NCBI RefSeq assembly: GCF_045679555.1
Contig: NC_092122.1
Coordinates: 11,815,043 to 11,879,042 of the forward strand
DNA from: Salvelinus alpinus
Lineage: Eukaryota; Chordata; Actinopteri; Salmoniformes; Salmonidae
Reading direction: 5' to 3'
Length of the DNA: 64,000 nucleotides
Shown here piece after piece: positions 10,501 to 20,826 of the stretch. The notes beneath the pieces are model-generated. The model ran no database searches. It was not told the DNA's origin and saw nothing but the letters and a program-made list of their open reading frames with translations. Each line of letters starts with the position of its first letter. The first letter of the stretch is position 1. Both the position numbers and the translations under genes were made by a program.

Positions 10501-13307
10501 AATGTCAATGAGTGTCCAACTATCCAGTTTAAGTGTTTTGCAGATCGTTCCAGTCGCTAGCTGCAGCGAACTGGAAAGAGGAGCGTCCCAGGGATGTGTT
10601 AGCTTTGAGGACCTTTAACAGAATGTGACTGGAAAATCAGGTGTTGTATGTAGAGGATGAGGGTTGCAAAAGGTATCTTGGATAGGGGGAGTGATGCCTA
10701 AGAGAATTTTAGAAATGAGCAGAGGATCTTGTGTTGAGTATGTAGAGATGGCCAGTTAACAGAGGAGTATAGAGTCCTATAAGGAGCATTTGTGATGGCC
10801 GAATCTGATGGCCAAATCTGATGGCCGAATGGTAAAGAGCATCTAGCCACTCGAGCACCGTTACTGGCCGATCTGTATATTACGTCTCCGTAATCTAGCA
10901 TGGGTAGGATGGTCATCGGAATCAGGGTTAGTTTGTCAAATTGGGTGAAGGAGGAGCTATTACGATGCAGAAAACCTAGATGTAACCTTAGCCTGCAACC
11001 TGGTTATATGCTCCGAGAAGGACAAAGTACTGTCTAGCCAGAATTGGCTGGTGTGAAAAGGGATGGCAGGGAGAAAGAGGTATTAGATAGGTATGTTTCT
11101 GTTGTTGCTTATTCATTCTTCTGGCATTTCACATCCGTTTTCCAAGCAAACACATTCAAAGCACACACTTGAAAACAAACAAAGACACTCGCTTTAGACC
11201 AAACACATTCAAAGCGTTTCCTGTGTAAATCTTTTTCATTAGAAAGATGAAGACAAAGGGCTGATGCAGGATCCCATCCAGCCGCAGGACATCAAACAGT
11301 GTCTGGTTCCATTCTGGAGTCTTCTCCTCTGCTCTCTTCTCTGCATTGATTAGACCATTCTAGTTAATACTGTTATGGTGGAAGGGGAGGTTGGACGTCG
11401 TTCTCTCTGCTTGTCTGTCTGTTGATTTGTCTCCTAAAACGTATTTAGACAACGCGATTTGGGGAGAGTTTTTAAAGTCTTTTAAACATTTTATTCTGTT
11501 GATTGTCTGTGTGGTGGGGGTCTGTCGAAGGGGTATTTGATGGACAGTGACACTCAATAAAAGGACAGAGGGGAAAGAAGATTGAACTTGATAGACCGAG
11601 ACAAGGAGAGAGGGCTTTAAGAGAAAGAGGAAGTGTTTGATTCCCTGCTCTGTCACAAGGAGTAAAGTCAGTATTATTTCAGGCTACCTACTTTGCACGC
11701 TACCCACTATGTGTGACGAGGCAAATAGACTTTGTCGTGTGACCCTTGGGGGTTTCCATACTTAACGCGTTCTGCATAGAGGCAGACATTTCAAAGCCAT
11801 CATTCTTAGAATTCTAGATGGACCGAGGAATTCAGACACACCTTTGAAACACACACCGTTACAAATAATTCCCTCTTTATCCCAAGACGTGGTTGGTATA
11901 TGCTTCTTGTGATTTTGGTATTTGAAATGATCCATTTCCCTATAATGTATTTGCTGCTGGTAACAGTAGATTTCTCCTTGTTTTCCTTTAAATATGGTTA
12001 TCAGTCGAATGCTTAGTTTTATTCCTTATAGTATAGCTGTCATACTGCCTCTCTGTCTCTGGTCGGGCTAATTGCATTGGGCAGAGTTTCAAGCTCTTTG
12101 TTTTTTGGACAGTGAAACAGGAATAACATCAACCACTGGCAGACAGTTTCTTTTCTCTAAAACACAATGGCCCAGCGCTCATCTCCATTCTCTCGCTCTC
12201 TCTCTCTCGCTCTCTTTCTCTCTCTCTCTCTCTCAATTCAATTCAATTCAATTCAATTGACTTTATTGACATGGCAAGTTATTATTACTTACATTGTCAA
12301 AGTATACATATCGAAAAATTTAAATAAAATATATATGTATATATATACACAAAATATATAAATAAATGGTGGGACTAACAGTAATAATAATAGTAGTAGT
12401 GGACATGGGATTACCATTAATAACAGCTACAACAACAATATTAATCAGAACAACAATACATTAAAGCAACAGTAGTAGACCAGTGTCAACATGACTGAGA
12501 AGACACATGACCTGGTACGAAAGACAAAACAAAACTAAGCTAAATGGGAAATATTATCAACATTACTTTGCATTTTTCACTGGCTGTCCCTCAGGCTGTG
12601 GCAGGAGGACAGATATTTGGCTGCCAAAACTGCACATTTTGGCTTTTCACCCAACAAATATTTGAATTTTTCTTCATCTTTTATAGTTTCAAATTCTTTG
12701 TATTGAATTATAATTTTGGGAAAGAAATATGCTCTTAGGTCTGAGTATTTGTCACAGTGTAGTAGGAAATGCACTTCTGTCTCTACCTCTCCCCTGGAGC
12801 AGAGTGAGCTCTCTCTCTCTCTCTCCTTATTCCTTGGCTCAGTTTTCTTTGTGTTTCCATGGTGTTTCTTAGAAAATGTATGTGTGTGCATCTGTTTATA
12901 TTGGGGTTGTGATGTCTTACAATGATGTCTTACATTGATTTACACGTGTGATGGTAATTGTGTTGCTGTGTGATAGGTCTTTAAGCGAACTAACTTTAAG
13001 CTATCAGCGCTCTCTCATTCCCTCTCCCTCCCTTTATTATTACATGTTTCTCTTGTACAGATTTACATTATGTAAAGTCATTCTGTATATTAAAGTCTCT
13101 GTGTGTGTGTGTGTGTCTCAGGTGTTCCTGTTGCTGTGTATAGCAGACTGGATGGTGTACTCTATGTGGCGTAGTGGTAAAGACCCAGACAGTTTCTCCA
13201 TCCCCTACCTGACCGCCCTGGGCGACCTCCTGGGCACCGCCCTCCTGGCCCTCAGCTTCCAATTCCTGTGGTACATCGGCGACCAGGACAGCGACGTGGG
13301 TGACTGA
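1408..13307 (+). CDS. slc41a2: SLC41-family Mg2+ transporter, C-terminal five exons (slc41a2-like, partial)
   Basis: SLC41 proteins are multi-pass membrane Mg2+ transporters related to bacterial MgtE, with two repeated membrane domains. Seen: five exons (1408-1555, 1669-1748, 4005-4136, 4424-4572, 13122-13307) with AG/GT borders and matching phases, giving about 230 C-terminal residues and a TGA stop at 13305. The translation contains [39 protein letters not shown] and [20 protein letters not shown], followed by [20 protein letters not shown] and the end [10 protein letters not shown]. This is the second membrane domain and C-terminus of the family. SLC41A1 and SLC41A3 are close relatives. 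I prefer SLC41A2 because chst11 lies convergently downstream, as in human 12q23. The 5' exons lie outside the window. The last intron is 8.5 kb and full of mobile DNA. Confidence 0.85.
1669..1748 (+). CDS. slc41a2: slc41a2-like exon (IGGLILDK segment)
   Basis: This 80-bp exon follows CTCTGCAG and precedes GTGAGA. It encodes [20 protein letters not shown] and YTPVING. Its single-base 3' overhang joins the next exon to form the Gly of GIGGNLVA, a conserved helix of the MgtE-like repeat. Confidence 0.85.
1749..4004 (+). other. Intron of slc41a2-like gene
   Basis: An intron of 2.3 kb between two well-phased exons. It has three short GTGTGGGTTTACAATGTGAC repeats near 1780-1870, a purine-rich stretch at 2395-2850 and the tandem array at 3072-3287. 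No exon was recognised. Confidence 0.6.
3072..3287. repeat. 53/56-bp alternating tandem repeat, 4 copies
   Basis: Four copies of a unit starting GACCACAGCCTCTCTCATCT. Long (56 bp) and short (53 bp, missing one CTC) versions alternate, so the array looks like a duplicated dimer. Confidence 0.85.
4005..4136 (+). CDS. slc41a2: slc41a2-like exon ([11 protein letters not shown] segment)
   Basis: The exon lies between TTCTCCAG and GTAAAG. It encodes [32 protein letters not shown] and [12 protein letters not shown]. The first part is the strongly conserved MgtE-like signature. The Cys-rich stretch is a soluble loop before the next helix. Confidence 0.88.
4424..4572 (+). CDS. slc41a2: slc41a2-like exon (two membrane helices)
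   Basis: The exon lies between CTCTCTCAG and GTCAGT. It encodes [36 protein letters not shown] and [13 protein letters not shown]: two hydrophobic helices joined by a short polar loop. It ends in phase 0. A (TG)n run follows the donor within about 10 bp. Confidence 0.88.
4573..5742 (+). other. Start of the 8.5-kb last intron of slc41a2-like
   Basis: A (TG) run at about 4579-4604, then non-coding sequence carrying a SINE (4890-5082). No exon was seen. Confidence 0.5.
4890..5082 (+). mobile_element. tRNA-derived SINE
   Basis: The 5' part looks like a tRNA, with an A-box-like TAGCCTAGCGG and a B-box-like GGTTTAAATCC. The body has CTTGAGCAAGGTACTTAACC and the 3' part has GGATAAGAGCGCCTGCTAAA, a tail shared by fish V-SINE-type elements. 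The salmonid family (HpaI, AvaIII or other) cannot be fixed by eye. Confidence 0.7.
5742..5763 (+). promoter_or_regulatory. ISRE/IRF-like motif upstream of TRIM pseudogene E
   Basis: GAAGTGAAAGTAAAGTGAAG has GAAA-like half-sites spaced by two bases, as in interferon-stimulated response elements. It lies about 120 bp upstream of a likely first-exon donor (CACAG|GTGAGT at 5883/5884). Comparable motifs precede the other four TRIM copies in this window. Confidence 0.45.
6169..7253 (+). pseudogene. TRIM pseudogene E (bloodthirsty-like), inside slc41a2-like intron
   Basis: The start matches the other copies: acceptor CTGTCTAG, then AT and ATG at 6169. Residues 1-45 encode the first half of a RING finger (C-x2-[10 protein letters not shown]). 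A 7-bp deletion near 6301, between two ACC triplets, then shifts the frame. The second RING half, B-box 1, B-box 2 ([23 protein letters not shown]) and coiled coil continue in another frame to 6977. There an A-to-T change turns a conserved Lys codon into TAA. Beyond about 7163 almost all of PRY-SPRY is gone: the linker RRAVNRC jumps to the last residues SENSAPLII. The RING-to-B-box part ([18 protein letters not shown]) is unlike the four cluster copies, while the rest is very close to them. It is on the same strand as its host gene and is not a functional TRIM. Confidence 0.88.
7372..7628. mobile_element. Dispersed salmonid repeat, fragment of a non-LTR type element
   Basis: It starts with an AAATCAAATC run and TTTATATAGCCCTTCGTACA and continues through AGGAAGAAACCTAGAGAGGA to a CATGGCCAAGATG end. 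I recognise this as a highly repeated salmonid family, probably the 3' part of a retroposon, but cannot name it safely. It abuts the left arm of the inverted repeat. Confidence 0.6.
7630..8964. repeat. Long inverted repeat: arms 7630-8082 and 8512-8964
   Basis: The two arms of about 453 bp are reverse complements with only scattered mismatches, separated by a 429-bp loop. The same 61-codon open frame appears on + at 7675-7860 and on - at 8734-8919, which shows the symmetry. Each arm contains part of an LTR-like sequence (outer half) plus the unique sequence flanking it (inner half). The structure is therefore an inverted duplication and not merely two LTRs in opposite orientation. Confidence 0.9.
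8738..10318 (+). mobile_element. LTR-like element (about 410 bp) split by a Tc1-like insertion
   Basis: The pieces 8738-8971 and 10146-10318 join across the Tc1 element. The composite starts TGTGAAGG and ends ACGACACA. It has a TATA-like TATATAAG at 10164 and AATAAA at 10257. The pentamer AGCTA lies at 8732-8736 and 10319-10323, a possible target duplication with one extra base on the left. No internal coding region is present, so this looks like a solo LTR. The family is not identified. Confidence 0.6.
8974..10143 (-). mobile_element. Tc1/mariner-like transposon, defective
   Basis: The element is flanked by TA on both sides (8972-8973, 10144-10145), with ends CAGTGCATTC and TTTGCAGTG. The - strand carries a decayed Tc1 transposase from 9762 down. 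The N-terminal HTH region reads [20 protein letters not shown]. The frame then jumps from [10 protein letters not shown] to [17 protein letters not shown], so the middle part with the first catalytic Asp region is deleted. It then hits a stop just before KDNDPK, the second Asp motif. It cannot encode active transposase and sits inside the LTR-like sequence. Confidence 0.88.
10319..11050 (-). mobile_element. LINE remnant: reverse transcriptase C-terminal part
   Basis: On the - strand between about 10916 and 10698 the translation [17 protein letters not shown] followed by [20 protein letters not shown] matches the region after the RT domain of Jockey/L2-like fish LINEs. The rest of the block (10350-11050) is recognisable as the same repeat without an open frame. 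It is heavily mutated and truncated. Confidence 0.6.
11051..12230 (+). other. Intronic sequence without recognised features
   Basis: Still within the last slc41a2-like intron. It ends in a pyrimidine CT run at about 12190-12234. I see no exon and no clear mobile element. Confidence 0.4.
12235..12835 (-). mobile_element. LINE remnant: ORF2 C-terminus and 3' tail
   Basis: The - strand from about 12830 to 12577 encodes [20 protein letters not shown] and later [20 protein letters not shown] with CHSLRDSQ. This is the Cys/His-containing C-terminal segment typical of fish non-LTR ORF2 proteins. Downstream on that strand lies A/T-rich 3'UTR-like sequence and a (GAATT)n tail at 12235-12258, as expected for a non-LTR 3' end. 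Confidence 0.65.
13122..13307 (+). CDS. slc41a2: slc41a2-like terminal coding exon
   Basis: The acceptor GTGTGTGTCTCAG ends at 13121. The exon encodes [40 protein letters not shown] and [20 protein letters not shown], then D and TGA. The ending DVGD is the usual SLC41 C-terminus. The preceding exon ends in phase 0, so the join is in frame. Confidence 0.92.
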   Translation: MFLLLCIADWMVYSMWRSGKDPDSFSIPYLTALGDLLGTALLALSFQFLWYIGDQDSDVGD

Positions 13308-14661
13308 GATGACCCCTGATCCCTGGCAGAGGGGTCACGCCCGTGCCTCTACCCCTGACCCAGAACCCCTACCCCTTCTCTTATGCCTTGCGGGGTTGTT
13401 GCCGTTGAGGCGGTTTGCCTCGCTCAGCTATTGGTCGCTGGAACATTCCTCTGTCTCTCCTATTGGGCAGAGTAGCACTTAACAATATGCTGATTGAGCC
13501 AATGAGGAGCTACAGATGTTCATTTAGAAGAGAAAAAAAAAACGATATTATTTGGAAAGACATTTCTCTGCATCTGGTTTCTTTTTTCCATTCAACCAAT
13601 GACATTGCATTCTAAAAATCATATGCTTCTTACAGTGCAATTTATTAAGAGATTTGACCTTTGTTGTTTCATTGCAACAAGTCACTTATATCCGGTGGAC
13701 ACTGCAAATTTAGCTGGAAGCCTTCAGTTAGTGAGATCAACGGGCTGCATTGTTTAGTCCTGACGGAGGGGAGATACATGGACAGACAGGGTGGAGAAAG
13801 GCCAGGTTACAGGAGGTACACAACTGGCCCTGGACAGCTAGGGCCAGGGTTTGCAGGGTTAGTCGCTGGATCAGCTGTTTTAGAGCTGGGATGGAACAAA
13901 AGCCTGCACACTATGTTGTTACAGACTAGTATTGCCTTCCCCTGGTCCAAAGCTTTATATAGTCTATACTAGAGCACTGAGTCTACTCTCAGCCCAGACG
14001 ATATGCATCTCACGCTCTGTGGGTGCACTTCATATAGTCTCTCATTAAGGTCAGTCACAGATTGAACCTCACTTGTTTATCTGTGTGGGGTTTCATGTGG
14101 CCATCTGTACCCTTAGTTTTGTTTTGCATGATCACAAGGAAGGACAAATAGAATTGGGGACAGCAGCCTGATCGTGACAGTTAACGATACGCAAAGGAAT
14201 GTATTGGATACCTGCTATTTTTATACCTCTCGAGGGACTTGATTCTTTACTCTTTCTCTCTATCTCTATCTATCTATAATGGGGGTCCAGTCACACAGAG
14301 TAGGTACTATTGTGGCGTTTTGCAGTCAGGTCCCGCACGATCATGTGGTTTTGACCGTGGACGTTTACACGCAACGCACTCTGTTTACACGCAACGCACT
14401 CTGTTTACACGTATGTACGTATGTTCACTACGGTGGCTCTCTGCCGTTGATATTCCAATGAAATGTGCCTGCGGAGATTCACAGGGTGATGAGATGTTAT
14501 TCTTTCTGATGCCATATTCCTTTAGTTTTCTGTTGGAGCTGTTGTTGTTTTCTAACCTCTAATAATGTGCTGTTAAAAGGGTTTGTTGTTTTCATATTCG
14601 CAATCTGTTCTCGGAAACGGAAGACGAATTACCATTTTGTGACTCATAAATGTTTAATAAA
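13308..14661 (+). other. Probable 3'UTR of slc41a2-like gene
   Basis: Non-coding sequence after the stop. The first good poly(A) signal, AATAAA at 14656-14661, is followed by a T/G-rich stretch. Another AATAAA lies at 15578. The transcript end is inferred only. Confidence 0.4.
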
Positions 14662-15660
14662 TAAGCTGCCTTCAAATGTGTGATTATCCTGAGTGAAGAT
14701 TTGCCGGTCCCTCAGAAAGGTTAATTGGATGTTGTAGTATTAGTGGTTGTTCAGTCAAAGCTCTTGTCTAAAGAGGTTTAGGATAAAATGCCTGTAGACA
14801 GGGAAGTACAAGATCAGCTCCGATTCAGACAAATCCGTGTATACCGACACTTCTCTGCAGTAAAGCAATGTTATGATTGAGGTGTTACTGTGGTAGAAAT
14901 ATATTGTGTGCTCTTTGGATGCCCTCAGGAGATCACTGGACAATCACTGTCTCTATCTCCTCCAGTCTCCATGGTAACACCAGTGTGGTATTTCACCTTT
15001 CGTGACCTTCACTTGATGAACACACACACACACACACACACACTCCTGTCTTTCTACCCTCTTCCTGTCACTGCTTCCTTCTCATTATGTCTTCTCATTC
15101 CCTCACTCCTTCTCTCATTCCCTTAGTTTCGCTCTCTAACCATTCTTTCTCAGAGATCGCTCTCTCTTTCAGATGTGAGAGACCTGAGAGGTGGGAACAG
15201 CACCCCCAGAGACATGTTGACATTACATGCTCCTTTGGGTGGGTACTTATATAAAAAATGTCATATCATATCAACTGGTGTGTGAAGTTATGATATCTTG
15301 GCTATGTCACCTACAGGTCGATCTGTCTCTGGAGGTGTTATACATGTTAGAGGATTCGTTTGAAAGGTGTCACGTCAGATTATGATTATGGAATTCATTG
15401 GAAGTGTGAAGAAGGGTTTACTATAATTGCTGAAGTTTTACTTGGCACAGAGTATGGAGTTGGAAAGAGAAAAGCATTTGAATAACAGCGTATGGACTCA
15501 GTCTGACAGTGGTGAAAGTTTTATACATTATAGTATCTCTACATTCTGACGCCTTGCAAATAGAGTTGCATGGCAAAAATAAAGATATTCTCTGGTTCTG
15601 GACATCAAAGATGAGCTTGAGCAGTAGTCCTTAACCCTCTCCTGGGAAAGATCAGAGATA
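14662..15660. other. Intergenic or distal 3'UTR sequence
   Basis: Contains a (CA)12 run at about 15020-15043, a CT-rich stretch after it and AATAAA at 15578. No gene was seen. Confidence 0.4.
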
Positions 15661-16303
15661 GAGATGATCTAGAACATTAACCTAGAGAGGATCTAGAACA
15701 TTAACCTAGAGAGGATCTAGAACATTAACCTAGAGAGGATCTAGAACATTAACCTAGGGAGGATCTAGAACATTAACCTAGAGAGGATCTAGAACATTAA
15801 CCTAGGGAGGATCTAGAACATTAACCTAGGGAGGATCTAGAACATTAACCTAGGGAGGATCTAGAACATTAACCTAGGGGTGATCTAGAAAATTAATCTA
15901 GGGGTGATCTAGAAAATTAACCTAGGGAGGATCTAGAACATTAACCTAGGGAGGATCTAGAACATTAACCTAGGGAGGATCTAGAACATTAACCTAGGGA
16001 GGATCTAGAACATTAACCTAGAGAGGATCTAGAACATTAACCTAGGGATGATCTAGAACATTAACCTAGGGAGGATCTAGAACATTAACCTAGGGAGGAT
16101 CTAGAACATTAACCTAGGGAGGATCTAGAACATTAACCTAGGGAGGATCTAGAACATTAACCTAGAGATGATCTAGAACATTAACCTAGAGATGATCTAG
16201 AACATTAACCTAGAGAGGATCTAGAACATTAACCTAGAGATGATCTAGAACATTAACCTAGGGAGGATCTAGAACATTAACCTAGAGAGGATCTAGAACA
16301 TGT
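15661..16303. repeat. 24-bp minisatellite, about 27 copies
   Basis: The unit GATCTAGAACATTAACCTAG plus a variable GAGA/GGAG/GGGT tetramer is repeated head to tail with almost no length change. Each unit contains TCTAGA, and many contain CCTAGG. Variants (GAGAG, GGGAG, GGGGT, AGATG) occur in runs, which indicates local amplification. Confidence 0.95.
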
Positions 16304-17903
16304 TTGTTGTAATGCTTGTTTCTGAATGCATCACAGTCCGTTGTCTGACCAATACTTAGTAGATCTGATGGTGAGAAGCGTTCCAACCACATCCACCTTT
16401 TAGTTTCAACTAGGCCTAAGTCTATCCAATGGATTTCTCTTATCTTTTCATATTTGACAGTACTGATACCATGCTACGTTAACCCATGTACCGTAATACG
16501 CCTTAATTTTTCTGTGGTTTTGTTCTTTCTCAGTGAAGTCAGAAGGCGTGAATCATGGAATCATGTACTGTATGACTGCAACACACACACACACACACTC
16601 ACTCTTAATTATCCATGCTTGTGGTATGTACAGTATTCTGTGGGCATGTAACAGTGTGCCTCTGTTGATGTCTAGACGCTCTGGTGTTAACGAGGGGTGC
16701 TGAACCTTGTATTGGGGGGAGGGGGACTGAGAGGGATACCGGGGGGGGGGGGGGGGATTTGAGTTGACAGGTTTGACTACGGTTTGGGAAAAGGGGTACA
16801 GTCTGCACCAGGGGGACCATGACATTGAAGCCTACTCCAGGGGTCTTCTCTGGGCTTACTGCTCTAACTGAAGGGAAAACTATAGCTGATTCACCCTGGA
16901 AGCTAATAGGAAACAGATTCTTTTTTCCCCTGATTATTTTCTCTCCAGTGATTTCAGAGTGTGCCTCTATGGAAACTCAATCGGCCCAGTGTTGCTGTGA
17001 GAGATAATCATGGCTGTTAGGGGTAAACGAAATGAGGGTTATTAAAATGATAATCATCATCATTATCATACGGTTTCCTACTATGACTGAGAGAGAGAAA
17101 GGGATAGGTTGGAGATGGGAAATAACTGGTAGGAAAGAGACGTAAACGGAGAGTTTCCTCCCTCCCAGGGGTGAGATTCCTTGGTGACTGATGGTGGCGT
17201 CAGATGCCAGGTTTAACCTTCTGACCTAAACTGTTGCCAAGAGTTCAAATAAGAACAGCTCAAGTCTTTTTTTTGTCTACAGTCGGCCTGGTTCATAATC
17301 TAACCGTGTCTTTATCACCTCTGAACCTACAGTAGGGTTTATACTGGCTATGTCACTGAGGGGGACTGGGAGGAATCGATGACGCTGTCAGCAGGGCCCG
17401 ATGACTCAGCCTAGTACATTCACTCTACTGAGGAAGTGAAACACCAATTGATTCTTCTTTACTTAGACCCCAATCGATCTCATTTGGCAAGAAACCCAGA
17501 AAGAGGGAGAAAGTGATAGCCACTGGGTGGGTGGTGAACATTAATTTGAGGTGGGAATCACACATCTGCGTGTGTGGCAACATATGGAAGCCTGAGGGGG
17601 ACACAGCCATGAGATACACAGAGTGACAGAGAACAGCATAAATAGAGAGAGAGAGATTGTTTTGGAGACCTGCGGTGATGCAACACTTTGTCAGGTGTTG
17701 CATTTGCCTTTAAGCATAAATATTACATGCATTCACCCAAACCACAGATACCCACAGTGACACAGCTCATATGGACACAGCAGCTGTTAACTTCCCTTCC
17801 CTACACATGAACACACACACACACTCCCCTGATGTGCCACTGTCCGCAGCCTCCCTCTAATGACAGGGTTTATAGCCAATGAGAAGGCAGGGCCGTGGAA
17901 ATA
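16304..17903. other. Intergenic sequence with G16 tract
   Basis: Holds a short (CA)n at 16581-16598 and an uninterrupted run of 16 G at 16741-16756 in a purine-rich context. No coding or RNA gene was recognised. Confidence 0.4.
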
Positions 17904-20826
17904 GGCTGGATGTATTTCTGACAGGAGTGGAGAAATGCCTCTGTATGTGGAGAGATGCTGGATGTATTTCTGACAGGAGTGGAGAAATGCCTCTGTATGT
18001 GGAGAGATGCTGGATGTATTTCTGACAGGAGTGGAGAAATGCCTCTGTATGTGGGGAGATGCTGGATGTATTTCTGACAGAAGTGGAGAAATGCCTCTGT
18101 ATGTGGGGAGATGCTGGATGTATTTCTGACAGGAGTGGAGAAATGCCTCTGTATGTGGAGAGATGCTGGATGTATTTCTGACAGGAGTGGAGAAATGCCT
18201 CTGTATGTGGGGAGATGCTGGATGTATTTCTGACAGAAGTGGAGAAATGCCTCTGTATGTGGGGAGATGCTGGATGTATTTCTGACAGAAGTGGAGAAAT
18301 GCCTCTGTATGTGGAGAAATGCTGGATGTATTTCTGACAGAAGTGGAGAAATGCCTCTGTATGTGGGGAGATGCTGGATGTATTTCTGACAGGAATGGAG
18401 AAATGCCTCTGTATGTGGAGAAATGCTGGATGTATTTCTGACAGAAGTGGAGAAATGCCTCTGTATGTGGAGAAATGCTGGATGTATTTCTGACAGAAGT
18501 GGAGAAATGCCTCTGTATGTGGAGAAATGCTGGATGTATTTCTGACAGAAGTGGAGAAATGCCTCTGTATGTGGAGAAATGCTGGATGTATTTCTGACAG
18601 AAGTGGAGAAATGCCTCTGTATGTGGGGAGATGCTGGATGTATTTCTGACAGGAATGGAGAAATGCCTCTGTATGTGGAGAAATGCTGGATGTATTTCTG
18701 ACAGAAGTGGAGAAATGCCTCTGTATGTGGAGAAATGCTGGATGTATTTCTGACAGAAGTGGAGAAATGCCTCTGTATGTGGAGAAATGCTGGATGTATT
18801 TCTGACAGAAGTGGAGAAATGCCTCTGTATGTGGAGAGATGCTGGATGTATTTCTGACAGAAGTGGAGAAATGCCTCTGTATGTGGGGAGATGCTGGATG
18901 TATTTCTGACAGAAGTGGAGAAATGCCTCTGTATGTGGAGAAATGCTGGATGTATTTCTGACAGAAGTGGAGAAATGCCTCTGTATGTGGGGAGATGCTG
19001 GATGTATTTCTGACAGGAATGGAGAAATGCCTCTGTATGTGGAGAAATGCTGGATGTATTTCTGACAGAAGTGGAGAAATGCCTCTGTATGTGGGGAGAT
19101 GCTGGATGTATTTCTGACAGGAATGGAGAAATGCCTCTGTATGTGGAGAAATGCTGGATGTATTTCTGACAGAAGTGGAGAAATGCCTCTGTATGTGGAG
19201 AAATGCTGGATGTATTTCTGACAGAAGTGGAGAAATGCCTCTGTATGTGGAGAGATGCTGGATGTATTTCTGACAGGAGTGGAGAAATGCCTCTGTATGT
19301 GGAGAGATGCTGGATGTATTTCTGACAAGAGTGGAGAAATGCCTCTGTATGTGGGGAGATGCTGGATGTATTTCTGACAGGAGTGGAGAAATGCCTCTGT
19401 ATGTGGAGAGATGCTGGATGTATTTCTGACAGGAGTGGAGAAATGCCTCTGTATGTGGGGAGATGCTGGATGTATTTCTGACAGGAGTGGAGAAATGCCT
19501 CTGTATGTGGAGAGATGCTGGATGTATTTCTGACAGGAGTGGAGAAATGCCTCTGTATGTGGGGAGATGCTGGATGTATTTCTGACAGGAATGGAGAAAT
19601 GCCTCTGTATGTGGGGAGATGCTGGATGTATTTCTGACAGGAGTGGAGAAATGCCTCTGTATGTGGAGAGATGCTGGATGTATTTCTGACAGGAATGGAG
19701 AAATGCCTCTATGTGGGGAGATGCTGGATGTATTTCTGACAGGAGTGGAGAAATGCCTCTGTATGTGGGGAGATGCTGGATGTATTTCTGACAGGAATGG
19801 AGAAATGCCTCTGTATGTGGGGAGATGCTGGATGTATTTCTGACAGGAGTGGAGAAATGCCTCTGTATGTGGAGAAATGCTGGATATATTTCTGACAGGA
19901 ATGGAGAAATGCCTCTGTATGTGGGGAGATGCTGGATGTATTTCTGACAGGAGTGGAGAAATGCCTCTGTATGTGGAGAGATGCTGGATGTATTTCTGAC
20001 AGGAATGGAGAAATGCCTCTGTATGTGGGGAGATGCTGGATGTATTTCTGACAGGAGTGGAGAAATGCCTCTGTATGTGGAGAGATGCTGGATGTATTTC
20101 TGACAGGAGTGGAGAAATGCCTCTGTATGTGGGGAGATGCTGGATGTATTTCTGACAGGAGTGGAGAAATGCCTCTGTATGTGGGGAGATGCTGGATGTA
20201 TTTCTGACAGGAGTGGAGAAATGCCTCTGTATGTGGAGAAATGCTGGATGTATTTCTGACAGGAATGGAGAAATGCCTCTGTATGTGGGGAGATGCTGGA
20301 TGTATTTCTGACAGGAATGGAGAAATGCCTCTGTATGTGGGGAGATGCTGGATGTATTTCTGACAGAAGTGGAGAAATGCCTCTGTATGTGGGGAGATGC
20401 TGGATGTATTTCTGACAGAAGTGGAGAAATGCCTCTGTATGTGGAGAAATGCTGGATGTATTTCTGACAGAAGTGGAGAAATGCCTCTGTATGTGGGGAG
20501 ATGCTGGATGTATTTCTGACAGGAATGGAGAAATGCCTCTGTATGTGGAGAAATGCTGGATGTATTTCTGACAGAAGTGGAGAAATGCCTCTGTATGTGG
20601 AGAAATGCTGGATGTATTTCTGACAGAAGTGGAGAAATGCCTCTGTATGTGGGGAGATGCTGGATGTATTTCTGACAGGAATGGAGAAATGCCTCTGTAT
20701 GTGGAGAAATGCTGGATGTATTTCTGACAGAAGTGGAGAAATGCCTCTGTATGTGGAGAAATGCTGGATGTATTTCTGACAGAAGTGGAGAAATGCCTCT
20801 GTATGTGGAGAGATGCTGGATGTATT
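17904..20826. repeat. 52-bp minisatellite, about 56 copies
   Basis: The unit starts GCTGGATGTATTTCTGACAG and ends in ATGTGGAGAGAT-type sequence. Two variable sites, GGAGT/GAAGT/GGAAT and GGAGAGA/GGGGAGA/GGAGAAA, mark subtypes that form blocks. One copy near 19710 lacks 2 bp. Because 52 is not a multiple of 3 and no - strand frame of the unit has a stop, the - strand reads open for over 1,000 codons. There is no start context, splice site or homology, so this is a repeat and not a protein gene. Confidence 0.96.

Noticed and set aside
15661..20826. CRISPR-like arrays
   Set aside because: The repeats are directly adjacent with no unique spacers, and the DNA is vertebrate. They are minisatellites.
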